In this document: positions 40,493 to 55,400 of the stretch, piece after piece
How the letters are laid out: each line of letters opens with the position of its first letter
Position numbering within the stretch: the stretch's first letter is position 1
The notes under the pieces: model-generated
What the model was told of the DNA's origin: nothing
What the model saw: the letters and a program-made list of their open reading frames with translations, nothing else
Database searches by the model: none
Program-made: the position numbers and the translations under genes
Origin: Leptasterias polaris
Taxonomy: Eukaryota; Echinodermata; Asteroidea; Forcipulatida; Asteriidae
Direction of reading: 5' to 3'
DNA length: 64,000 bases
Assembly (NCBI GenBank): GCA_037783415.1
Contig: JAZGTN010000150.1
Location: 4,650,001-4,714,000, forward strand

Positions 40493-43400
40493 GAAATGAA
40501 TACCTTGAGATTTGAAGCAGATTACGGCCCCTAGTGAAGGAGAACTTTTATATTCCTTGTTTTTACAGGTTTCCGCTTTGAGCAAAAGAGGAACTCTTTC
40601 AAGTCAATCAGTGCTACAATTATGCACCGAAGAGTTTTACCTCTATGCAACGAATACATGAAAACGAGGAACGAAGGAGACTGTTGAAGAAGATGAGCCT
40701 CAAATTGAAGAAGATCTTGTTGCTGAAATTCAAACTGGCCCATTCATCTTAGATCTTGATATTTGAAGAAGAATCCATGAACCCAATGGTATGTTGAAGT
40801 TTTAAGTTCTGGAGACAAGCAAACCGGTGCGGTTCATTTATTATAAAATGGAAAAGCTCTTTCTGAGTTTTTAAAACTAGATGACACAAATTAATTTCTT
40901 GCTAGTTGAAAGTTGATGGCTTTTTTGATGATATTGTTCTGTGGTGGAACAAAATCTTGATGGTACAGAATGAAGTCGATTTTCCGTAAGTGGGAACTCT
41001 TGATACACATCTATTTTATAAGGCCCTAACCAGGCTCTGGCAGATGTTGAGCCAGCTTAGCTTGGGGTGCAGTTTATTGTCATACTCCAGGACAACATTG
41101 AGCTCAGTCGAGGATGAGGAGTCTTTATTTGTAGCTGTACAGTTACAGAATGCGTGTATGACTCTTTGTATTTACCAGTAGGTGGAAACTCTTGATTCAC
41201 AGCTATGAGGCCCTAACCAGGCACTGATAGATGTTGAACCAGCTTAGCCTGGGTGATGTTTATTCTCTTTCTCCAATACGACAAAGACTATCATCCAAGT
41301 AGGGGTTGTCTGTAGCTTGAAATGAATACCTTGAGATTTGAAGCAGATTACGGCCCCTAGTGAAGGAGAACTTTTATATTCCTTGTTTTTACAGGTTTCC
41401 GCTTTGAGCAAAAGAGGAACTCTTTCAAGTCAATCAGTGCTACAATTATGCACCGAAGAGTTTTACCTCTATGCAACGAATACATGAAAACGAGGAACGA
41501 AGGAGACTGTTGAAGAAGATGAGCCTCAAATTGAAGAAGATCTTGTTGCTGAAATTCAAACTGGCCCATTCATCTTAGATCTTGATATTTGAAGAAGAAT
41601 CCATGAACCCAATGGTATGTTGAAGTTTTAAGTTCTGGAGACAAGCAAACCGGTGCGGTTCATTTATTATAAAATGGAAAAGCTCTTTCTGAGTTTTTAA
41701 AACTAGATGACACAAATTAATTTCTTGCTAGTTGAAAGTTGATGGCTTTTTTGATGATATTGTTCTGTGGTGGAACAAAATCTTGATGGTACAGAATGAA
41801 GTCGATTTTCCGTAAGTGGGAACTCTTGATACACATCTATTTTATAAGGCCCTAACCAGGCTCTGGCAGATGTTGAGCCAGCTTAGCTTGGGGTGCAGTT
41901 TATTGTCATACTCCAGGACAACATTGAGCTCAGTCGAGGATGAGGAGTCTTTATTTGTAGCTGTACAGTTACAGAATGCGTGTATGACTCTTTGTATTTA
42001 CCAGTAGGTGGAAACTCTTGATTCACAGCTATGAGGCCCTAACCAGGCACTGATAGATGTTGAACCAGCTTAGCCTGGGTGATGTTTATTCTCTTTCTCC
42101 AATACGACAAAGACTATCATCCAAGTAGGGGTTGTCTGTAGCTTGAAATGAATACCTTGAGATTTGAAGCAGATTACGGCCCCTAGTGAAGGAGAACTTT
42201 TATATTCCTTGTTTTTACAGGTTTCCGCTTTGAGCAAAAGAGGAACTCTTTCAAGTCAATCAGTGCTACAATTATGCACCGAAGAGTTTTACCTCTATGC
42301 AACGAATACATGAAAACGAGGAACGAAGGAGACTGTTGAAGAAGATGAGCCTCAAATTGAAGAAGATCTTGTTGCTGAAATTCAAACTGGCCCATTCATC
42401 TTAGATCTTGATATTTGAAGAAGAATCCATGAACCCAATGGTATGTTGAAGTTTTAAGTTCTGGAGACAAGCAAACCGGTGCGGTTCATTTATTATAAAA
42501 TGGAAAAGCTCTTTCTGAGTTTTTAAAACTAGATGACACAAATTAATTTCTTGCTAGTTGAAAGTTGATGGCTTTTTTGATGATATTGTTCTGTGGTGGA
42601 ACAAAATCTTGATGGTACAGAATGAAGTCGATTTTCCGTAAGTGGGAACTCTTGATACACATCTATTTTATAAGGCCCTAACCAGGCTCTGGCAGATGTT
42701 GAGCCAGCTTAGCTTGGGGTGCAGTTTATTGTCATACTCCAGGACAACATTGAGCTCAGTCGAGGATGAGGAGTCTTTATTTGTAGCTGTACAGTTACAG
42801 AATGCGTGTATGACTCTTTGTATTTACCAGTAGGTGGAAACTCTTGATTCACAGCTATGAGGCCCTAACCAGGCACTGATAGATGTTGAACCAGCTTAGC
42901 CTGGGTGATGTTTATTCTCTTTCTCCAATACGACAAAGACTATCATCCAAGTAGGGGTTGTCTGTAGCTTGAAATGAATACCTTGAGATTTGAAGCAGAT
43001 TACGGCCCCTAGTGAAGGAGAACTTTTATATTCCTTGTTTTTACAGGTTTCCGCTTTGAGCAAAAGAGGAACTCTTTCAAGTCAATCAGTGCTACAATTA
43101 TGCACCGAAGAGTTTTACCTCTATGCAACGAATACATGAAAACGAGGAACGAAGGAGACTGTTGAAGAAGATGAGCCTCAAATTGAAGAAGATCTTGTTG
43201 CTGAAATTCAAACTGGCCCATTCATCTTAGATCTTGATATTTGAAGAAGAATCCATGAACCCAATGGTATGTTGAAGTTTTAAGTTCTGGAGACAAGCAA
43301 ACCGGTGCGGTTCATTTATTATAAAATGGAAAAGCTCTTTCTGAGTTTTTAAAACTAGATGACACAAATTAATTTCTTGCTAGTTGAAAGTTGATGGCTT

Positions 43401-46400
43401 TTTTGATGATATTGTTCTGTGGTGGAACAAAATCTTGATGGTACAGAATGAAGTCGATTTTCCGTAAGTGGGAACTCTTGATACACATCTATTTTATAAG
43501 GCCCTAACCAGGCTCTGGCAGATGTTGAGCCAGCTTAGCTTGGGGTGCAGTTTATTGTCATACTCCAGGACAACATTGAGCTCAGTCGAGGATGAGGAGT
43601 CTTTATTTGTAGCTGTACAGTTACAGAATGCGTGTATGACTCTTTGTATTTACCAGTAGGTGGAAACTCTTGATTCACAGCTATGAGGCCCTAACCAGGC
43701 ACTGATAGATGTTGAACCAGCTTAGCCTGGGTGATGTTTATTCTCTTTCTCCAATACGACAAAGACTATCATCCAAGTAGGGGTTGTCTGTAGCTTGAAA
43801 TGAATACCTTGAGATTTGAAGCAGATTACGGCCCCTAGTGAAGGAGAACTTTTATATTCCTTGTTTTTACAGGTTTCCGCTTTGAGCAAAAGAGGAACTC
43901 TTTCAAGTCAATCAGTGCTACAATTATGCACCGAAGAGTTTTACCTCTATGCAACGAATACATGAAAACGAGGAACGAAGGAGACTGTTGAAGAAGATGA
44001 GCCTCAAATTGAAGAAGATCTTGTTGCTGAAATTCAAACTGGCCCATTCATCTTAGATCTTGATATTTGAAGAAGAATCCATGAACCCAATGGTATGTTG
44101 AAGTTTTAAGTTCTGGAGACAAGCAAACCGGTGCGGTTCATTTATTATAAAATGGAAAAGCTCTTTCTGAGTTTTTAAAACTAGATGACACAAATTAATT
44201 TCTTGCTAGTTGAAAGTTGATGGCTTTTTTGATGATATTGTTCTGTGGTGGAACAAAATCTTGATGGTACAGAATGAAGTCGATTTTCCGTAAGTGGGAA
44301 CTCTTGATACACATCTATTTTATAAGGCCCTAACCAGGCTCTGGCAGATGTTGAGCCAGCTTAGCTTGGGGTGCAGTTTATTGTCATACTCCAGGACAAC
44401 ATTGAGCTCAGTCGAGGATGAGGAGTCTTTATTTGTAGCTGTACAGTTACAGAATGCGTGTATGACTCTTTGTATTTACCAGTAGGTGGAAACTCTTGAT
44501 TCACAGCTATGAGGCCCTAACCAGGCACTGATAGATGTTGAACCAGCTTAGCCTGGGTGATGTTTATTCTCTTTCTCCAATACGACAAAGACTATCATCC
44601 AAGTAGGGGTTGTCTGTAGCTTGAAATGAATACCTTGAGATTTGAAGCAGATTACGGCCCCTAGTGAAGGAGAACTTTTATATTCCTTGTTTTTACAGGT
44701 TTCCGCTTTGAGCAAAAGAGGAACTCTTTCAAGTCAATCAGTGCTACAATTATGCACCGAAGAGTTTTACCTCTATGCAACGAATACATGAAAACGAGGA
44801 ACGAAGGAGACTGTTGAAGAAGATGAGCCTCAAATTGAAGAAGATCTTGTTGCTGAAATTCAAACTGGCCCATTCATCTTAGATCTTGATATTTGAAGAA
44901 GAATCCATGAACCCAATGGTATGTTGAAGTTTTAAGTTCTGGAGACAAGCAAACCGGTGCGGTTCATTTATTATAAAATGGAAAAGCTCTTTCTGAGTTT
45001 TTAAAACTAGATGACACAAATTAATTTCTTGCTAGTTGAAAGTTGATGGCTTTTTTGATGATATTGTTCTGTGGTGGAACAAAATCTTGATGGTACAGAA
45101 TGAAGTCGATTTTCCGTAAGTGGGAACTCTTGATACACATCTATTTTATAAGGCCCTAACCAGGCTCTGGCAGATGTTGAGCCAGCTTAGCTTGGGGTGC
45201 AGTTTATTGTCATACTCCAGGACAACATTGAGCTCAGTCGAGGATGAGGAGTCTTTATTTGTAGCTGTACAGTTACAGAATGCGTGTATGACTCTTTGTA
45301 TTTACCAGTAGGTGGAAACTCTTGATTCACAGCTATGAGGCCCTAACCAGGCACTGATAGATGTTGAACCAGCTTAGCCTGGGTGATGTTTATTCTCTTT
45401 CTCCAATACGACAAAGACTATCATCCAAGTAGGGGTTGTCTGTAGCTTGAAATGAATACCTTGAGATTTGAAGCAGATTACGGCCCCTAGTGAAGGAGAA
45501 CTTTTATATTCCTTGTTTTTACAGGTTTCCGCTTTGAGCAAAAGAGGAACTCTTTCAAGTCAATCAGTGCTACAATTATGCACCGAAGAGTTTTACCTCT
45601 ATGCAACGAATACATGAAAACGAGGAACGAAGGAGACTGTTGAAGAAGATGAGCCTCAAATTGAAGAAGATCTTGTTGCTGAAATTCAAACTGGCCCATT
45701 CATCTTAGATCTTGATATTTGAAGAAGAATCCATGAACCCAATGGTATGTTGAAGTTTTAAGTTCTGGAGACAAGCAAACCGGTGCGGTTCATTTATTAT
45801 AAAATGGAAAAGCTCTTTCTGAGTTTTTAAAACTAGATGACACAAATTAATTTCTTGCTAGTTGAAAGTTGATGGCTTTTTTGATGATATTGTTCTGTGG
45901 TGGAACAAAATCTTGATGGTACAGAATGAAGTCGATTTTCCGTAAGTGGGAACTCTTGATACACATCTATTTTATAAGGCCCTAACCAGGCTCTGGCAGA
46001 TGTTGAGCCAGCTTAGCTTGGGGTGCAGTTTATTGTCATACTCCAGGACAACATTGAGCTCAGTCGAGGATGAGGAGTCTTTATTTGTAGCTGTACAGTT
46101 ACAGAATGCGTGTATGACTCTTTGTATTTACCAGTAGGTGGAAACTCTTGATTCACAGCTATGAGGCCCTAACCAGGCACTGATAGATGTTGAACCAGCT
46201 TAGCCTGGGTGATGTTTATTCTCTTTCTCCAATACGACAAAGACTATCATCCAAGTAGGGGTTGTCTGTAGCTTGAAATGAATACCTTGAGATTTGAAGC
46301 AGATTACGGCCCCTAGTGAAGGAGAACTTTTATATTCCTTGTTTTTACAGGTTTCCGCTTTGAGCAAAAGAGGAACTCTTTCAAGTCAATCAGTGCTACA

Positions 46401-49400
46401 ATTATGCACCGAAGAGTTTTACCTCTATGCAACGAATACATGAAAACGAGGAACGAAGGAGACTGTTGAAGAAGATGAGCCTCAAATTGAAGAAGATCTT
46501 GTTGCTGAAATTCAAACTGGCCCATTCATCTTAGATCTTGATATTTGAAGAAGAATCCATGAACCCAATGGTATGTTGAAGTTTTAAGTTCTGGAGACAA
46601 GCAAACCGGTGCGGTTCATTTATTATAAAATGGAAAAGCTCTTTCTGAGTTTTTAAAACTAGATGACACAAATTAATTTCTTGCTAGTTGAAAGTTGATG
46701 GCTTTTTTGATGATATTGTTCTGTGGTGGAACAAAATCTTGATGGTACAGAATGAAGTCGATTTTCCGTAAGTGGGAACTCTTGATACACATCTATTTTA
46801 TAAGGCCCTAACCAGGCTCTGGCAGATGTTGAGCCAGCTTAGCTTGGGGTGCAGTTTATTGTCATACTCCAGGACAACATTGAGCTCAGTCGAGGATGAG
46901 GAGTCTTTATTTGTAGCTGTACAGTTACAGAATGCGTGTATGACTCTTTGTATTTACCAGTAGGTGGAAACTCTTGATTCACAGCTATGAGGCCCTAACC
47001 AGGCACTGATAGATGTTGAACCAGCTTAGCCTGGGTGATGTTTATTCTCTTTCTCCAATACGACAAAGACTATCATCCAAGTAGGGGTTGTCTGTAGCTT
47101 GAAATGAATACCTTGAGATTTGAAGCAGATTACGGCCCCTAGTGAAGGAGAACTTTTATATTCCTTGTTTTTACAGGTTTCCGCTTTGAGCAAAAGAGGA
47201 ACTCTTTCAAGTCAATCAGTGCTACAATTATGCACCGAAGAGTTTTACCTCTATGCAACGAATACATGAAAACGAGGAACGAAGGAGACTGTTGAAGAAG
47301 ATGAGCCTCAAATTGAAGAAGATCTTGTTGCTGAAATTCAAACTGGCCCATTCATCTTAGATCTTGATATTTGAAGAAGAATCCATGAACCCAATGGTAT
47401 GTTGAAGTTTTAAGTTCTGGAGACAAGCAAACCGGTGCGGTTCATTTATTATAAAATGGAAAAGCTCTTTCTGAGTTTTTAAAACTAGATGACACAAATT
47501 AATTTCTTGCTAGTTGAAAGTTGATGGCTTTTTTGATGATATTGTTCTGTGGTGGAACAAAATCTTGATGGTACAGAATGAAGTCGATTTTCCGTAAGTG
47601 GGAACTCTTGATACACATCTATTTTATAAGGCCCTAACCAGGCTCTGGCAGATGTTGAGCCAGCTTAGCTTGGGGTGCAGTTTATTGTCATACTCCAGGA
47701 CAACATTGAGCTCAGTCGAGGATGAGGAGTCTTTATTTGTAGCTGTACAGTTACAGAATGCGTGTATGACTCTTTGTATTTACCAGTAGGTGGAAACTCT
47801 TGATTCACAGCTATGAGGCCCTAACCAGGCACTGATAGATGTTGAACCAGCTTAGCCTGGGTGATGTTTATTCTCTTTCTCCAATACGACAAAGACTATC
47901 ATCCAAGTAGGGGTTGTCTGTAGCTTGAAATGAATACCTTGAGATTTGAAGCAGATTACGGCCCCTAGTGAAGGAGAACTTTTATATTCCTTGTTTTTAC
48001 AGGTTTCCGCTTTGAGCAAAAGAGGAACTCTTTCAAGTCAATCAGTGCTACAATTATGCACCGAAGAGTTTTACCTCTATGCAACGAATACATGAAAACG
48101 AGGAACGAAGGAGACTGTTGAAGAAGATGAGCCTCAAATTGAAGAAGATCTTGTTGCTGAAATTCAAACTGGCCCATTCATCTTAGATCTTGATATTTGA
48201 AGAAGAATCCATGAACCCAATGGTATGTTGAAGTTTTAAGTTCTGGAGACAAGCAAACCGGTGCGGTTCATTTATTATAAAATGGAAAAGCTCTTTCTGA
48301 GTTTTTAAAACTAGATGACACAAATTAATTTCTTGCTAGTTGAAAGTTGATGGCTTTTTTGATGATATTGTTCTGTGGTGGAACAAAATCTTGATGGTAC
48401 AGAATGAAGTCGATTTTCCGTAAGTGGGAACTCTTGATACACATCTATTTTATAAGGCCCTAACCAGGCTCTGGCAGATGTTGAGCCAGCTTAGCTTGGG
48501 GTGCAGTTTATTGTCATACTCCAGGACAACATTGAGCTCAGTCGAGGATGAGGAGTCTTTATTTGTAGCTGTACAGTTACAGAATGCGTGTATGACTCTT
48601 TGTATTTACCAGTAGGTGGAAACTCTTGATTCACAGCTATGAGGCCCTAACCAGGCACTGATAGATGTTGAACCAGCTTAGCCTGGGTGATGTTTATTCT
48701 CTTTCTCCAATACGACAAAGACTATCATCCAAGTAGGGGTTGTCTGTAGCTTGAAATGAATACCTTGAGATTTGAAGCAGATTACGGCCCCTAGTGAAGG
48801 AGAACTTTTATATTCCTTGTTTTTACAGGTTTCCGCTTTGAGCAAAAGAGGAACTCTTTCAAGTCAATCAGTGCTACAATTATGCACCGAAGAGTTTTAC
48901 CTCTATGCAACGAATACATGAAAACGAGGAACGAAGGAGACTGTTGAAGAAGATGAGCCTCAAATTGAAGAAGATCTTGTTGCTGAAATTCAAACTGGCC
49001 CATTCATCTTAGATCTTGATATTTGAAGAAGAATCCATGAACCCAATGGTATGTTGAAGTTTTAAGTTCTGGAGACAAGCAAACCGGTGCGGTTCATTTA
49101 TTATAAAATGGAAAAGCTCTTTCTGAGTTTTTAAAACTAGATGACACAAATTAATTTCTTGCTAGTTGAAAGTTGATGGCTTTTTTGATGATATTGTTCT
49201 GTGGTGGAACAAAATCTTGATGGTACAGAATGAAGTCGATTTTCCGTAAGTGGGAACTCTTGATACACATCTATTTTATAAGGCCCTAACCAGGCTCTGG
49301 CAGATGTTGAGCCAGCTTAGCTTGGGGTGCAGTTTATTGTCATACTCCAGGACAACATTGAGCTCAGTCGAGGATGAGGAGTCTTTATTTGTAGCTGTAC

Positions 49401-52400
49401 AGTTACAGAATGCGTGTATGACTCTTTGTATTTACCAGTAGGTGGAAACTCTTGATTCACAGCTATGAGGCCCTAACCAGGCACTGATAGATGTTGAACC
49501 AGCTTAGCCTGGGTGATGTTTATTCTCTTTCTCCAATACGACAAAGACTATCATCCAAGTAGGGGTTGTCTGTAGCTTGAAATGAATACCTTGAGATTTG
49601 AAGCAGATTACGGCCCCTAGTGAAGGAGAACTTTTATATTCCTTGTTTTTACAGGTTTCCGCTTTGAGCAAAAGAGGAACTCTTTCAAGTCAATCAGTGC
49701 TACAATTATGCACCGAAGAGTTTTACCTCTATGCAACGAATACATGAAAACGAGGAACGAAGGAGACTGTTGAAGAAGATGAGCCTCAAATTGAAGAAGA
49801 TCTTGTTGCTGAAATTCAAACTGGCCCATTCATCTTAGATCTTGATATTTGAAGAAGAATCCATGAACCCAATGGTATGTTGAAGTTTTAAGTTCTGGAG
49901 ACAAGCAAACCGGTGCGGTTCATTTATTATAAAATGGAAAAGCTCTTTCTGAGTTTTTAAAACTAGATGACACAAATTAATTTCTTGCTAGTTGAAAGTT
50001 GATGGCTTTTTTGATGATATTGTTCTGTGGTGGAACAAAATCTTGATGGTACAGAATGAAGTCGATTTTCCGTAAGTGGGAACTCTTGATACACATCTAT
50101 TTTATAAGGCCCTAACCAGGCTCTGGCAGATGTTGAGCCAGCTTAGCTTGGGGTGCAGTTTATTGTCATACTCCAGGACAACATTGAGCTCAGTCGAGGA
50201 TGAGGAGTCTTTATTTGTAGCTGTACAGTTACAGAATGCGTGTATGACTCTTTGTATTTACCAGTAGGTGGAAACTCTTGATTCACAGCTATGAGGCCCT
50301 AACCAGGCACTGATAGATGTTGAACCAGCTTAGCCTGGGTGATGTTTATTCTCTTTCTCCAATACGACAAAGACTATCATCCAAGTAGGGGTTGTCTGTA
50401 GCTTGAAATGAATACCTTGAGATTTGAAGCAGATTACGGCCCCTAGTGAAGGAGAACTTTTATATTCCTTGTTTTTACAGGTTTCCGCTTTGAGCAAAAG
50501 AGGAACTCTTTCAAGTCAATCAGTGCTACAATTATGCACCGAAGAGTTTTACCTCTATGCAACGAATACATGAAAACGAGGAACGAAGGAGACTGTTGAA
50601 GAAGATGAGCCTCAAATTGAAGAAGATCTTGTTGCTGAAATTCAAACTGGCCCATTCATCTTAGATCTTGATATTTGAAGAAGAATCCATGAACCCAATG
50701 GTATGTTGAAGTTTTAAGTTCTGGAGACAAGCAAACCGGTGCGGTTCATTTATTATAAAATGGAAAAGCTCTTTCTGAGTTTTTAAAACTAGATGACACA
50801 AATTAATTTCTTGCTAGTTGAAAGTTGATGGCTTTTTTGATGATATTGTTCTGTGGTGGAACAAAATCTTGATGGTACAGAATGAAGTCGATTTTCCGTA
50901 AGTGGGAACTCTTGATACACATCTATTTTATAAGGCCCTAACCAGGCTCTGGCAGATGTTGAGCCAGCTTAGCTTGGGGTGCAGTTTATTGTCATACTCC
51001 AGGACAACATTGAGCTCAGTCGAGGATGAGGAGTCTTTATTTGTAGCTGTACAGTTACAGAATGCGTGTATGACTCTTTGTATTTACCAGTAGGTGGAAA
51101 CTCTTGATTCACAGCTATGAGGCCCTAACCAGGCACTGATAGATGTTGAACCAGCTTAGCCTGGGTGATGTTTATTCTCTTTCTCCAATACGACAAAGAC
51201 TATCATCCAAGTAGGGGTTGTCTGTAGCTTGAAATGAATACCTTGAGATTTGAAGCAGATTACGGCCCCTAGTGAAGGAGAACTTTTATATTCCTTGTTT
51301 TTACAGGTTTCCGCTTTGAGCAAAAGAGGAACTCTTTCAAGTCAATCAGTGCTACAATTATGCACCGAAGAGTTTTACCTCTATGCAACGAATACATGAA
51401 AACGAGGAACGAAGGAGACTGTTGAAGAAGATGAGCCTCAAATTGAAGAAGATCTTGTTGCTGAAATTCAAACTGGCCCATTCATCTTAGATCTTGATAT
51501 TTGAAGAAGAATCCATGAACCCAATGGTATGTTGAAGTTTTAAGTTCTGGAGACAAGCAAACCGGTGCGGTTCATTTATTATAAAATGGAAAAGCTCTTT
51601 CTGAGTTTTTAAAACTAGATGACACAAATTAATTTCTTGCTAGTTGAAAGTTGATGGCTTTTTTGATGATATTGTTCTGTGGTGGAACAAAATCTTGATG
51701 GTACAGAATGAAGTCGATTTTCCGTAAGTGGGAACTCTTGATACACATCTATTTTATAAGGCCCTAACCAGGCTCTGGCAGATGTTGAGCCAGCTTAGCT
51801 TGGGGTGCAGTTTATTGTCATACTCCAGGACAACATTGAGCTCAGTCGAGGATGAGGAGTCTTTATTTGTAGCTGTACAGTTACAGAATGCGTGTATGAC
51901 TCTTTGTATTTACCAGTAGGTGGAAACTCTTGATTCACAGCTATGAGGCCCTAACCAGGCACTGATAGATGTTGAACCAGCTTAGCCTGGGTGATGTTTA
52001 TTCTCTTTCTCCAATACGACAAAGACTATCATCCAAGTAGGGGTTGTCTGTAGCTTGAAATGAATACCTTGAGATTTGAAGCAGATTACGGCCCCTAGTG
52101 AAGGAGAACTTTTATATTCCTTGTTTTTACAGGTTTCCGCTTTGAGCAAAAGAGGAACTCTTTCAAGTCAATCAGTGCTACAATTATGCACCGAAGAGTT
52201 TTACCTCTATGCAACGAATACATGAAAACGAGGAACGAAGGAGACTGTTGAAGAAGATGAGCCTCAAATTGAAGAAGATCTTGTTGCTGAAATTCAAACT
52301 GGCCCATTCATCTTAGATCTTGATATTTGAAGAAGAATCCATGAACCCAATGGTATGTTGAAGTTTTAAGTTCTGGAGACAAGCAAACCGGTGCGGTTCA

Positions 52401-55400
52401 TTTATTATAAAATGGAAAAGCTCTTTCTGAGTTTTTAAAACTAGATGACACAAATTAATTTCTTGCTAGTTGAAAGTTGATGGCTTTTTTGATGATATTG
52501 TTCTGTGGTGGAACAAAATCTTGATGGTACAGAATGAAGTCGATTTTCCGTAAGTGGGAACTCTTGATACACATCTATTTTATAAGGCCCTAACCAGGCT
52601 CTGGCAGATGTTGAGCCAGCTTAGCTTGGGGTGCAGTTTATTGTCATACTCCAGGACAACATTGAGCTCAGTCGAGGATGAGGAGTCTTTATTTGTAGCT
52701 GTACAGTTACAGAATGCGTGTATGACTCTTTGTATTTACCAGTAGGTGGAAACTCTTGATTCACAGCTATGAGGCCCTAACCAGGCACTGATAGATGTTG
52801 AACCAGCTTAGCCTGGGTGATGTTTATTCTCTTTCTCCAATACGACAAAGACTATCATCCAAGTAGGGGTTGTCTGTAGCTTGAAATGAATACCTTGAGA
52901 TTTGAAGCAGATTACGGCCCCTAGTGAAGGAGAACTTTTATATTCCTTGTTTTTACAGGTTTCCGCTTTGAGCAAAAGAGGAACTCTTTCAAGTCAATCA
53001 GTGCTACAATTATGCACCGAAGAGTTTTACCTCTATGCAACGAATACATGAAAACGAGGAACGAAGGAGACTGTTGAAGAAGATGAGCCTCAAATTGAAG
53101 AAGATCTTGTTGCTGAAATTCAAACTGGCCCATTCATCTTAGATCTTGATATTTGAAGAAGAATCCATGAACCCAATGGTATGTTGAAGTTTTAAGTTCT
53201 GGAGACAAGCAAACCGGTGCGGTTCATTTATTATAAAATGGAAAAGCTCTTTCTGAGTTTTTAAAACTAGATGACACAAATTAATTTCTTGCTAGTTGAA
53301 AGTTGATGGCTTTTTTGATGATATTGTTCTGTGGTGGAACAAAATCTTGATGGTACAGAATGAAGTCGATTTTCCGTAAGTGGGAACTCTTGATACACAT
53401 CTATTTTATAAGGCCCTAACCAGGCTCTGGCAGATGTTGAGCCAGCTTAGCTTGGGGTGCAGTTTATTGTCATACTCCAGGACAACATTGAGCTCAGTCG
53501 AGGATGAGGAGTCTTTATTTGTAGCTGTACAGTTACAGAATGCGTGTATGACTCTTTGTATTTACCAGTAGGTGGAAACTCTTGATTCACAGCTATGAGG
53601 CCCTAACCAGGCACTGATAGATGTTGAACCAGCTTAGCCTGGGTGATGTTTATTCTCTTTCTCCAATACGACAAAGACTATCATCCAAGTAGGGGTTGTC
53701 TGTAGCTTGAAATGAATACCTTGAGATTTGAAGCAGATTACGGCCCCTAGTGAAGGAGAACTTTTATATTCCTTGTTTTTACAGGTTTCCGCTTTGAGCA
53801 AAAGAGGAACTCTTTCAAGTCAATCAGTGCTACAATTATGCACCGAAGAGTTTTACCTCTATGCAACGAATACATGAAAACGAGGAACGAAGGAGACTGT
53901 TGAAGAAGATGAGCCTCAAATTGAAGAAGATCTTGTTGCTGAAATTCAAACTGGCCCATTCATCTTAGATCTTGATATTTGAAGAAGAATCCATGAACCC
54001 AATGGTATGTTGAAGTTTTAAGTTCTGGAGACAAGCAAACCGGTGCGGTTCATTTATTATAAAATGGAAAAGCTCTTTCTGAGTTTTTAAAACTAGATGA
54101 CACAAATTAATTTCTTGCTAGTTGAAAGTTGATGGCTTTTTTGATGATATTGTTCTGTGGTGGAACAAAATCTTGATGGTACAGAATGAAGTCGATTTTC
54201 CGTAAGTGGGAACTCTTGATACACATCTATTTTATAAGGCCCTAACCAGGCTCTGGCAGATGTTGAGCCAGCTTAGCTTGGGGTGCAGTTTATTGTCATA
54301 CTCCAGGACAACATTGAGCTCAGTCGAGGATGAGGAGTCTTTATTTGTAGCTGTACAGTTACAGAATGCGTGTATGACTCTTTGTATTTACCAGTAGGTG
54401 GAAACTCTTGATTCACAGCTATGAGGCCCTAACCAGGCACTGATAGATGTTGAACCAGCTTAGCCTGGGTGATGTTTATTCTCTTTCTCCAATACGACAA
54501 AGACTATCATCCAAGTAGGGGTTGTCTGTAGCTTGAAATGAATACCTTGAGATTTGAAGCAGATTACGGCCCCTAGTGAAGGAGAACTTTTATATTCCTT
54601 GTTTTTACAGGTTTCCGCTTTGAGCAAAAGAGGAACTCTTTCAAGTCAATCAGTGCTACAATTATGCACCGAAGAGTTTTACCTCTATGCAACGAATACA
54701 TGAAAACGAGGAACGAAGGAGACTGTTGAAGAAGATGAGCCTCAAATTGAAGAAGATCTTGTTGCTGAAATTCAAACTGGCCCATTCATCTTAGATCTTG
54801 ATATTTGAAGAAGAATCCATGAACCCAATGGTATGTTGAAGTTTTAAGTTCTGGAGACAAGCAAACCGGTGCGGTTCATTTATTATAAAATGGAAAAGCT
54901 CTTTCTGAGTTTTTAAAACTAGATGACACAAATTAATTTCTTGCTAGTTGAAAGTTGATGGCTTTTTTGATGATATTGTTCTGTGGTGGAACAAAATCTT
55001 GATGGTACAGAATGAAGTCGATTTTCCGTAAGTGGGAACTCTTGATACACATCTATTTTATAAGGCCCTAACCAGGCTCTGGCAGATGTTGAGCCAGCTT
55101 AGCTTGGGGTGCAGTTTATTGTCATACTCCAGGACAACATTGAGCTCAGTCGAGGATGAGGAGTCTTTATTTGTAGCTGTACAGTTACAGAATGCGTGTA
55201 TGACTCTTTGTATTTACCAGTAGGTGGAAACTCTTGATTCACAGCTATGAGGCCCTAACCAGGCATTGATAGATGTTGAACCAGCTTAGCCTGGGTGATG
55301 TTTATTCTCTTTCTCCAATACGACAAAGACTATCATCCAAGTAGGGGTTGTCTGTAGCTTGAAATGAATACCTTGAGATTTGAAGCAGATTACGGCCCCT

